Shown: in pieces, positions 25,791-35,800 of the stretch
Position numbering within the stretch: position 1 is the first letter of the stretch
Layout of the letters: each line of letters begins with the position of its first letter
NCBI GenBank assembly: GCA_023614405.1
Contig: CM042694.1
Coordinates: 113,334,685-113,398,684, forward strand
Origin: Avena insularis
Taxonomy: Eukaryota > Streptophyta > Magnoliopsida > Poales > Poaceae
Length of the DNA: 64,000 nucleotides
Reading direction: 5' to 3'
The notes under the pieces: model-generated
Seen by the model: the letters and a program-made list of their open reading frames with translations, nothing else
What the model was told of the DNA's origin: nothing
Databases searched by the model: none
Position numbers and translations under genes: made by a program

Positions 25791-26534
25791 GAACCGATGT
25801 TACTTTATATTGCTGTGACAAATAAGGTCGTTAGTATCTTCATGGCTGTGGAGAGACCAGAGGAAAATCAGGAACACCTGGTGCAACGTTCGACTTACTT
25901 TGTCAGCGAGGTCCTGACAGAATCAAAACAGTGATATCCACACTATCAAAAGTTGGCTTACGGTGTTTTTCTAGCATCTCGTAAGTTACAACACTATTTT
26001 TAGGAGCATCCAATTACCGTGGTGAGCAAAGCTCCCATGAGAGATATGATCAACAACAGCGACGCGACAGGACGCGTCGCCAAATGGGGCATAGAGCTTT
26101 CAGCTTTCGATATTGAGTATAAACCTCGGACAGCAATCAAATCCTAGATCCTTGCTGACTTTGTCGCTGATTGGACAGAGACGAAGGAGAATATGATCCT
26201 CCCTGAGTCGGAATATTGGACCCTCTTTTTCGATGGGTCTAATGCACGGGGGGGCTCGGGGGCTGGCGTGGTGCTCAAATCACCCCAAGGAGATAAACTT
26301 TTATACGTGTTGCAGATCCACTTCACAGCAACAAACAATATTGCTGAGTATGAAGCACTACTACATGGAATCCAGATTGCTAAGGACATTGGCATCCGAC
26401 GTTTGATGTGTTACGGAGATTCGGATCTTGTTGCTCAACAAGTGTCGGATATTTGTAATGCAAATAAACACATGGCAGCATATAAAGCTGTCGTGGATGA
26501 TCTATCTAAATCGTTCAAAGGGTTTGAAGTTTAA
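25791..26534 (+). pseudogene. Gypsy double RNase H region
   Basis: Same frame as RT with no indel. The first part (25791 to about 26150) is the RT-connected RNase H-like region (LLYIAVTNKVVS..., YFVSEVLTESKQ, YPHYQKLAYGVF, SAFDIEYKPR, LADFVADW), with stops at 25932, 26001 and 26145. The second part (26193-26534) is a full second RNase H: FFDGSNARGGSGAGVVL, NNIAEYEALLHGI and CYGDSDLV carry the D-E-D residues. It ends at a TAA (26532) before HIPRAENEKADALS. Two RNase H domains in tandem are a known mark of plant Tat elements. Confidence 0.85.
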
Positions 26535-28003
26535 CACATCCCTCGAGCAGAAAATGAGAAAGCAGATGCACTATCTTGGATAGGTTCTGCGCGGAAAGAG
26601 GTCCCGGATGGCGCTTTTTTAGAGCACCTCAAAGTTCCCTCAATAAAGGGAGTAGATGAGTAATATCCGACCAAATCCGACTCACCTTTAATAGCAATTC
26701 TGGCTGTAATTCCCAGCTGGACTCAACCCTACCTCGATTACTTGGTAGATGGCAAATTACCCGAAGACAAGGTGTTGAGCCAACAGATTATCCGACGAGC
26801 TAAAGCCTATACTATTGTTAAAGGTGAGCTTTATAAACGGAGTGTTTCTGGGGTTTTTCAGCACTGTGTATCTCCGAAAGAAGGAGTGGAAATCTTAAGG
26901 GAAATCCACGAAGGTGAGTATGGTCACCACGCTGTGGACAAATCTTTAGTGGCAAAAGCTTTTCGACACGGATTTTTCTGGCTTACAGCTCAGGCAGATG
27001 CCGAACGATTAGTCAAGACGTGCAAAGGCTGCCAAAAGTACGCCAAGCAAGCTCATGTTCCGGCTGATCAATTGCGAACAATACCTATAACATGGCCCTT
27101 TGCGATCTGGGGGCTTGATATGGTAGGACCTTTTAAACGAGCTCCAAGTGGATTTACTCACCTCTTAGTGATGGTGGATAAATTCACCAAATGGATTGAG
27201 GCTAAACCCGTCACAAGTTGTGATGGAGCAACAGCCAAAAGATTTGTCGAGGATGTTATAATCCGGTATGGTTATCCGCATAGCATTATCACGGACAACG
27301 GGAGTAACTTTTCTATGGGAGAATTGGCTGAATTCTGCGACGAGCAAAATATCCGGCTTGACATTGCGTCAGTCGCACATCCACAGGCTAATGGACAAGT
27401 CGAAAGAGCAAATGGTTTAATTCTACAAGGCCTAAAATCGAGACTCGAAGCACCACTATGACGTGCTGCGGGGGCTTGGGCAGAGGAATTACCCTCTGTA
27501 ATTTGGAGTTTACGAACAACTCCAAACAGGTCAACAGGATACACACCTTTCTTCTTGGTCTATGGTGCAGAAGCAGTTCTTCCTAGTGATTTGATTCATA
27601 CTTCTCCTAGAGTGGCCATGTATATCGAAGAGGATGCCGAGATTTCTCGACAAAATGATCTCGACTTAGTCGAAGAAGTTCGCGTCGTTGCTGAAATGAG
27701 ATCTACAGCCTATCAGCAGAAGTTACGCAAGTATCATAGCCAGAGAGTTCGAAATAGATCCTTCAATAAAGGTGATTTGGTTCTCCGGCTTGTGCAACAA
27801 AGAAAGCACAAACTTTCCCAGTATGGGAAGGGCCCTTTTTAGTTAGTTGAGTATTGCACAATGGATCGTACTACTTAACTGACATGAGGCCAGTCAAAGA
27901 AAGACCTGCTACTAAGAAGAGAAAGAGAGCTGGAGGTAGTACAAATCCGGATGAGTTAGACAGACCATGGAATATTGCTCAGCTACGCCCCTTTTATTCT
28001 TAG
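26535..28003 (+). pseudogene. Gypsy integrase
   Basis: Still in the RT frame after stops at 26532 and 26661. It holds an HHCC zinc domain (H..GHHAV...CKGCQKY, about 26910-27045). The catalytic core follows with GLDMVGP, IITDNGSNFS and VERANG carrying D, D and E (about 27110-27420), then WSLRTTPNRSTGYTPF and VYGAEAVLP. Stops fall at 27459 (TGA) and 27840 (TAG). The C-terminal tail (LTDMRPVKERPATKKRKRAG...LRPFYS) reads in another frame and ends at TAG 28001-28003. Integrase would insert the cDNA. The catalytic residues remain but the frame is cut. Confidence 0.9.
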
Positions 28004-28587
28004 TTTATCCTTCTTTGTAAACATATATATGTACATGTTCTATGAGAAATAAAAGTTTTGGTTACCTCAAGTTTTTTCTGAGAAGTTCTTAAACCATCTT
28101 ATTTCCGAATGATCATGTCATAGTCGAAAATCCCAGAATGCTTGAAAGTACTTTATGCTCATGTTTGTTCTGGTTTAGATTTCTGATTCTAAAACTGCTA
28201 CCTTCGGGTATAACTCCAAAGTTTCTAGTCTTTGCTTTGGTTATTTGTCTGATTGCTGGATGCGGGCATTTTCCGAGTAGTGAATTGTTAGTACAGGAAG
28301 CCGGCTTTGTTTCCGAGTTTAAACTGGTTTAGCAATTGAGCTCTGTTGCTCGGCAAAGTTTCCGGTGGAAGGTTTAGCCGGCTTACGAAAGGGACGAGGC
28401 GGAAAGCTAGATAAACGATAAGTAGAGACGAAAAAATACAAGTGCTTATATAAACATTTCAGGCACTTAAAAATTTTAAAGGAAAAAAGTGCTGAATAGA
28501 ATAAAAGCTTAGCACTAGCAAAAATTAAAGTACTACATATTTACAAACGCATCATGTTTTTTCCGGAATAATACATAAATTTCTGGT
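28004..28587. other. Spacer between integrase and antisense gene
   Basis: About 580 bp between the convergent ends of the plus-strand polyprotein and the minus-strand gene. AT-rich, with an AATAAA-like signal near 28048 (AGAAATAAAAG). It probably holds the 3' untranslated ends of both transcripts. The 64-codon open frame at 28138-28332 resembles nothing I know. Confidence 0.55.
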
Positions 28588-31500
28588 CTATGATGCAGGA
28601 GATGATGAAGGATCTGCCAGCTGGCTGGTCACTCCGCCTTGATATCGTTCCGAGATGTCCGCATCCGAGTTGGTGCGTTCATCGTCGGAAACTTCTGTTG
28701 GCTCTTCCGGAGGAGGAGGTGGAGTATCCACGCGGGTGAAGAAGGGGATCTCGTAGCTGGTCAGGTCAGCCACGTGACACCCATATCCGGCGTAGGAGTG
28801 CATGATGGCTTGAAGGTCTTGCTCCTGGCCGTATTCATCTACCTTGCAGTACCCTCTGGTCACTTGCCATATCTCCATGTTTCCATGGTGGCTCATGACC
28901 ATGGTGAGAGCGTTGCTGGCGATCATAGCGTAGGACATGTTCCAGTCCCGAACAAGCTGCGGCATCTCCTTGGCCTTGTTCCGCACCTGAAAATCCGACA
29001 TGCTTGGCATGTCCGGAATCTTGAGAGCTTCGCCGACATCCTCAAGGGACTGGCGAAAGTCATGAAGTAGGTCACCGACTTGGGTAAGCCGGTGGGTGCG
29101 GGGCTCGGAGGAGGAATAGCCCGTCAAGTTCAGAGGACCTATACACAAAACAAGTTAAGTAAAATCCGACATTGATAAAAGTCGAAGAAAGAAACAAGTC
29201 ATATAGATGGAACGTACCAAAAATGACGTCGTCAATTTTGGTCTTCTCCTCCCGGAGACTCTAGAGTTCAGCCCGGAGCGCTTGGGACATATCCTTCTCT
29301 CTGCCAAGCTCAATCTTGAGATCTGAGATTATTTAATCTTGAGCAGCGATCTTGCGATCACGCTCATCAGTGGCCATGGAGGAGGATTCAAGGACTTGAG
29401 CTATGCTCCTTTCATGATCCGCCTTAAGCTTATCCAGCTCTTGGCGAAGTCCATTGTTCTCCACCACCAGGGTCTTGAGGTTCTCGGCCTCTTCAATCAT
29501 GGCGATGGTTTGTTTCACCAGCGCTGTAAGTCAAAAAAGAACCAAAGTTCAGAAAAATTCGACATTGAAAATAACAAGGACAAGGTTTGAGTCTCGAAAT
29601 GTTTACCTTCGGCCTCATCCTTGGCAACTTTGAGTTCAGCATTTTTAAGCCGGAGAGCTTTGATCTCTCTCCTCTTATCGTAGACATTGGTCAGTAATTC
29701 CTGGTTATAGGAACATACTTTCTGTAAGTCAGAATACCCAAAGTCAGAAAGCTACTTAAGACTCGGGCTAATATTTTTGCTAAAATATCAGCACGAGCCT
29801 TGGGGGGTACACTAGTTCGTTATTTAGCATCCTAATAAAGCATAAACCCGAATTGTTTATGCTACTTCATGCTTGGGGGATAGAGGATATAATATAAAAT
29901 ACAATAAAGGAAAAACAGGAGTTGGAATTCCGACTTACAAATTGCTCGCGGGTAAGTTTATCCAAACCCGCGTTCACTTTAGCAGCCACCTTCTCGGCAA
30001 GAGTAAGTGGGATCATGGGGGCTGTTGGAAGCTCGCCAGTCCTAATCCTCTCGTCGCGAAGGTGGACTTGGGCAAGAAGATCAGAGAACTTGACGTCCTC
30101 TGCTTCCTGCGCTTCTTCTTCGGCAGAAAGATGGCTTTTCTCCAGGACTTGCCTGGCGAGCCGCTGGATTTCTTCGGCAGATTTCTGGGTCAGGCCAAAC
30201 TTGGCAAGACCCGGATTGCTCATGAGGTTTTCGGCGAAGGTTTCTGCCGAGGGATCATTACCCGAAGATGGTTCACCCTTATTTAGATCCGACGCACTCG
30301 TGGTGACGTCAGTTTGCGATCCAAGGTTCATAGGCCCCGTTGAAGGAGCCGGATCTTCTGCAGCATCCGGCGAGATAACCGGTGTTGCAGAAGGTTGAGG
30401 GGTAGGAGTCGGAGGAGCCATGGCAGGGGAAGCTATGGTAAGCTTTGTCTGCCGCAGCGGCTTCGAAGGAATCCCTTTCCCCTTGGCCTTGACGAGCGGT
30501 TTTGCTCTGAGAATGTAGTAAAGTCGGAAAACATTACATCTCGGAAAGAAATTTGAGTAAAGTACAAAGGCGGAAAGTTGTGACTGAAAGTTACATCTTC
30601 ACGACAAGCACCTCATTTGTGCCAACGGCCACTGTCGCAGCTTTGTGCTTCTTGAGCGCAAGGTCCGGCAATGGGACAACTTCTACCTCCTGAGAGAACT
30701 CCGGAGGATATCCTTCGAGCGGAGCAAGTTCCGACTCGGGGATGACAGCAAGCTGAAAAGAATAAAACACATCAGTATTGCAGTATAACTCAAAGAATGA
30801 AACACATAAAAGGTGTGATGATGGAAGCTTACCGGCACCACGGGGTTTTCCGCCGTGTGCATGTCCAGAGAAACCTCCGGAATCCTCCTCTCGATGCGCT
30901 CCTTGATCAGCCACTTGATTTGGCTTATGTAGCCTTGAGTGGTGTAGGCTTTGGAGTTGATGTGGAGGGAGTCGGTTGGAGACGACGTGATGGAATGCAT
31001 CAGTTGGGTTCCATGGTACTGAAGTGGTTGGATCCGACATGAGACCCAGCACTGAACTAAGTCGGATCCGTTCAGATCCTTGTGTTTGATTAAGTATTCG
31101 ATCCGCCTCTTAGCGAGGATCAGATCGTCGGTGAGAGCCGGAGCAGCCTCGTCCCAAGAAGGTTGGGCCGTGGCAGCTCTATCGACAAAAGCCGGCACAG
31201 CAGTAGCTTTGTCGGGAGCCGGAATATCCATAGGATAGAAAAAAGTGGCCGGCCATTGTTTGACCGAGTCACTGGCTAGAATCTTGGGATAAGCCCGGTC
31301 GCGTCTAAGTGAAAAGCTGATAGTGCCGGTGATGTAAGGAACACCGGCAGTAATGGAGTTCCTCCGGACATGGAAATAGTAGCGGAAGAGAATCAAACTC
31401 GGCCTAATGCCGAGAAAGCCCTCACAAAGCGAAGCATACACACTCATCTCTAAGAGAGAGTTGGGAGGAAGATTGTGGAGTTGAACTCCAAAATGATCTA

Positions 31501-31780
31501 TCACCTCGGAGAAGAACTCTGAGGGAGGAAAAGACAGACCTCGGTCGAGATGGGTGCCGAAGTGGACCCTCTCGCCTTCGCGCGGGTTGGGGACGGTTTC
31601 CCCCTAGCCGCTCTGCCAGCCGCCGGCGGTGAAAAGCCCCTCCTTCTCCACGTTCTTGAGGCCCTCCTCGTTGAGGGCGCAGGGGATCCAGATTCCCCGG
31701 AAGCTCTCCTTCTCTGCTGCTGCTTCCGCCGTCGCCGCCGCCGCTGCTGCCGCCAAACCGGAGGAAGAAGATGAAGCCAT
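28588..31780 (-). pseudogene. Six-exon antisense gene, 'putative gypsy type transposon' domain
   Basis: Minus-strand gene inside the Gypsy element. Exons by GT-AG splice sites: 31780-30833, 30752-30595, 30506-29939, 29721-29607, 29523-29218 and 29138-28588. All joins keep phase, giving 882 codons with the stop. The start is the ATG at 31780 (MASSSSSG, Ala-rich). Exon 1 carries a conserved stretch (HFGVQLHNLPPNSLLEMSVY, then LCEGFLGIRPSLILFRYYF). I recognise this as the Pfam 'putative gypsy type transposon' (Transposase_28) domain of grass retroelements; its function is unknown. Exon 3 is Pro/Ser/Glu-rich; exons 4-5 look coiled-coil (EAENLKTLVVENNGLRQEL). Three in-frame stops break it: TAG 31604-31606, TAA 29333-29335 and TAG 29261-29263. 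Both stops in exon 5 look like Gln codons changed by C to T. Confidence 0.8.
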
Positions 31781-31922
31781 TTCTCCGGTGAGAAGATGAC
31801 CTGAAAGGGGCGATGCTGGGAGTTCTATGGGGGAAGGACGAGGAGGCTCTGTGCGCGCAGGAGGATTGGGAAGGAAGGAAATGGCAAAGGACTGGTGGAA
31901 AGGAGAAGGAGAAATCCAAACC

Positions 31923-31928
31923 CCTTAT
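31923..31928 (-). promoter_or_regulatory. Possible TATA box of the antisense gene
   Basis: On the minus strand GGATATAAGGGG lies about 145 bp upstream of the ATG at 31780, between that start and the 3' LTR. The position suits a separate promoter for the antisense gene. Inference from sequence only. Confidence 0.4.
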
Positions 31929-32316
31929 ATCCACCTAAGATTCGTGCAAATGCTATAGTATACCCGCCACGCGTCGTGGAAGGAACTGGGAAGGACCCAC
32001 GCGATGATTGCATCGCCTCGATCTCCACGCACGCATTGAAACGGCGCCTCGGTTCCGCGAACCATGGACCCACCAACGGTCGTGCTGACGGAACGCCTGT
32101 TAGATGACGTGACTTGACCATGCTTGTGTCAGGTGGCGTTAGAGACCAAGTTCTGGCTTAGTTTGAAATCGAGCTGGAAAATCCGAGTAACCTATTGATA
32201 GGTCCGACTTATTTTTAAGTCCCAGATCGTATTTTTTGTTGTGAAGTTTCAGGAACCCTTCAAGATTCTGCAAGCCGAAGATCAAGCTAGACGGTGATAA
32301 ATCCGACTTTGGATCT

Positions 32317-32336
32317 TGGAGGCCTCCGGGGGCTGC
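32317..32336 (+). other. Gypsy polypurine tract region
   Basis: G-rich stretch (GGAGGCCTCCGGGGGCTGC) ending at the first base of the 3' LTR. Placed where the plus-strand primer should be, though not purely purine. Exact limits uncertain. Confidence 0.5.
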
Positions 32337-32846
32337 TGTTGGGGATATACTTTCCGGGTATCCTCACAGTTCTTCACTGACCAGGGTGGCCCACTTCGGG
32401 TTAGAGCATTGCTTCACAGGCGGCCTAGTCAGGGAGAAAGACAGAGTCCAATCCGGCTACGGGAAGGCCCATAAGTCTTACCGACTTAGGCCCATAATGT
32501 TACTTGTAGTTCAAGATGTACGTTGTAACCGACTCTTGGTCGTAGCCGGATAGATCTCTCCTGTAAACCCTAGGCTGGATATCTATAGAAGCCATCCTAG
32601 GGAGAGCCTTTAGGGCACCCAATACTTTAAACCCACAACTCGCACAGGCAAAACCTTTGTAACCCATATTCCGGCTCTGCCGTATTACTGGATTGCTAGC
32701 AGGAGTAGGATCTGTCCAAAGCCGGCGGATTCGAACGTGGGTAAACTTGTGTGGTCACCGTCCCGAAACACTGTACATCTCACACCCCTCTCTTCCGCAC
32801 GCCTCGAGGACCCCCTCATGGCGTACTTGTCATCAATCCGATGATA
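32337..32846 (+). repeat. Gypsy 3' LTR
   Basis: 510 bp, TGTTGGGG to GATGATA, followed by the GAAAT duplication. The last dinucleotide is TA rather than CA (a C to T change), and its TATA box reads TATAGAAG. About 40 differences from the 5' LTR. Confidence 0.92.
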
Positions 32847-35800
32847 GAAATAGCTCATGAACACAGCCATAAAGCGCGAAAATGATGAGTTTTTGGTCAT
32901 AACTCTCAAACATGTAGTAGGTCTTACGGTCATTGTAAATTGCCCTTGAACCCCAAAACACTAGGCAATAGTTCATGAAAACTTCCATAGAGCACGAAAA
33001 CGACGAGTGTTTGTTCATAACTCTCAAACATGTATCGGATCTTATGGTCATTGTAAATCCACCTCGAACCACAAAACTATGGACAATAGCTCATGAAAAT
33101 GGCCATAAAGCGCAAAACCTGTGAGTTTTAGGTCATAACTCTCAAGCATTGTATCGGGTCTTACGCTTGTTGTAAATTGCCCAAGAAGCCCATAACTATG
33201 GGCAATAGCTCATGAAAATAGCCATAAAGCGCAAAAAGGGAGAGTTTGTAGTCATAAATCTCAAACATGTATCGGGTCTTATGGTCGTTGTAAATCGCCC
33301 TCAAACCCATAAAATTGTGGGCAATAGCTCATGAAAACGTCCATAAAGAGCAAAAACGACGAGTTTTTGGTCATGACTCTCAAGCATTGTATTGGGGTTT
33401 ACGCTCATTTTAAATCGCCCTAGAACCCCAAAACTATGGTCGATAGCTCATGAAAATGGCCATAATGCACAAAACATGTGAGTTTTTGGTCATTAATCTC
33501 AAACATGTATTGGGTATTACGGTCATTGTAAATCGCCCAAGAAGACCAAAACTATGGGCAATAGCTCATAAAAATAGCCATAATGCGCGAAAACGATGAA
33601 TTTTTTGTCATAACTCTCAAACATGTATCTAGTCTTACGGTCGTTTTAAATCTCCCTAGAACATAAAACTATGGGCAATAGCTCATGAACATGGCGATAA
33701 AGCGCGAAAACGACGAGTTTTTGGTCATAACTCTCAAACATGTATCAGGTCTTACGGTCGTTGTAAATCGCCCTCGAACCGCAAAACTATGGGCAATAGC
33801 TCATGAAAATTGCCATAAAGCGCAAAAACGGTGAGTTTTTGGATATAAAACTCAAACATGTATTGGGTCTTACGGTCGTTCTAAATCGCCCAAGAAGCCT
33901 AAAACTATGGGAAATAGCTCATGAAAACAGCCATAAAGCGCGAAAACGATGAGTTTTTGGTCATAACTCTCAAACATGTAGTAGGTCTTACGGTCATTGT
34001 AAATTGCCCTCGAACCCCAAAACACTAGGTAATAGCTCATGAAAACGTCCATAAAGCACGAAAATGACGAGTGTTGGTTCATAACACCCAAACATGTATT
34101 GGGTCTTATGGTCATTGTAAATCCCCCTCGAACCCCAAAATTATGGACAATAGCTCATGAAAATGGCCATAAAGCGCAAAAACGGCAAGGTTTTGGTCAT
34201 AAATATCAAACATCTATTGGGTCTTATGGTCATTCCAAATCGCCCTAGAACCCCAAAACTATGGTCAATAGCTCATGAAAATGGCCATCAAGCGCGAAAA
34301 CGATGATTTTTTTGTCATAACTTAGCTCATGAACATGGCCATAAAGCGCGAAAACGACGAGTTTTTGGTCATAACTCTCAAACATGTATCAGGTCTTAAG
34401 GTCGTTGTAAATCGCCCTCGAACCCCAAAACTATGGGCAATAGCTCATGAAAATGGCCATAAAGCGCCAAAACGGTGAGTTTTTGGTTATAAAACTCAAA
34501 CATGTATTGGGTGTTACGGTCGTTCTAAATCACCCAAGAATCCCAATACTATGGGAAATAGCTCATGAAAACAGCCATAAAGCACAAAAACGATGAGTTT
34601 TTGGTCATATATCTCAAACATGTAGTAGGTCTTACGGTCATTGTAAATTGCCCTCGAACCCCAAAACTCTAGGCAATAGCTCATGAAATCGTCCATAAAG
34701 CACGAAAATGACGAGCGTTTCTTCATAACTCTCAAACATGTCTCGGGTCTTATGGTCATTGTAAATCGCCCTCGAACCCCAAAACTATGGACAATAGCTC
34801 GTGAAAATGGCCATAAAGCTCAAAAACGACAAGGTTTTGGTCATAAATATCAAACATCTATTGGGTCTTATCGTCATTCTAAATTGCCCAAGAATCCCAA
34901 AACTATGGACAATAGCTCATGAAAACAGCCACAAAGCGCGAAAACGATGACTTTTTGGTCTTAACTCTCAAAGATGTAGTAGGTCTTAGAGTCATTGTAA
35001 ATTGCCCTCGAACCCCAAAACTCTAAGCAATAGCTCATGAAAACGTCCATAAAACATGAAAACGATGAGTGTTTGGTCATAAATCTCAAACATCTATCGG
35101 GTCTTACGGTCGTTTCAAATCGCATGAACCCCAAAACTGTGGGTAATAGAGCATGAAAACGTCCATAAAGAGCGAAAACGACGAGTTTTTGGTCATGACT
35201 CTCAAGCATTGTATCGGTTTTTATGCTCATTTTAAATCGCTCTATAACCCCAAAACTATGGTCAATAGCTCATGAAAATGGCCATAAAGCGCCAAAACAG
35301 CGAGTTTTTGGTCATAACTCTCAAACATGTTTTAGGTCTTACGGTCGTTGTAAATAGCCCTCGAACCGCAGAACTGTGGGCAATAGCTCATGGAAATGGC
35401 CATAGAGCGCCAAAACGGTGAGTTTTCGGACATAAAACTCAAACATGTATCGGGTCTTACAATCGTTCTAAATCTCCAAAGAAGCCCAAAACTATGGGAA
35501 ATAGCTCATGAAAACAGCCATAAAGCTTGAAAACGATGAGTTTTTGGTCAGAACTCTCAAACATGTAGTAGGTCTTGCGGTCATTGTAAATTGCCCTCGA
35601 ACCCCAAAACACTAGGCAATAGCTCATGAAAACATCCATAAAGCACGAAAACGACGAGTGTTTGTTCATAACTCTCAAACATGTATCGGGTCTTATGGTC
35701 ATTGAAAATCCCCCTCGAACCCCAAAACTATGGACAATAGCTCATGAAAATGGCCATAAAGCGCAAAAACGGCAAGGTTTTGGTCATAAATATCAAACAT

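Larger units (their letters stand above)
20199..32846 (+). mobile_element. Gypsy LTR retrotransposon, Tat-like, with antisense gene
   Basis: 12.65 kb element with 510-bp LTRs (20199-20708 and 32337-32846), a primer-binding site at 20711 and 5-bp target duplications GAAAT at 20194-20198 and 32847-32851. The interior holds gag, protease, reverse transcriptase, two RNase H regions and integrase on the plus strand. After a spacer comes a multi-exon gene on the minus strand. Integrase after RT marks Gypsy; the second RNase H plus an antisense gene before the 3' LTR points to the Tat group (for example Grande-like). About 40 of 510 LTR positions differ by eye, so it looks older than the Copia copy. 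All its genes are broken. Confidence 0.93.
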
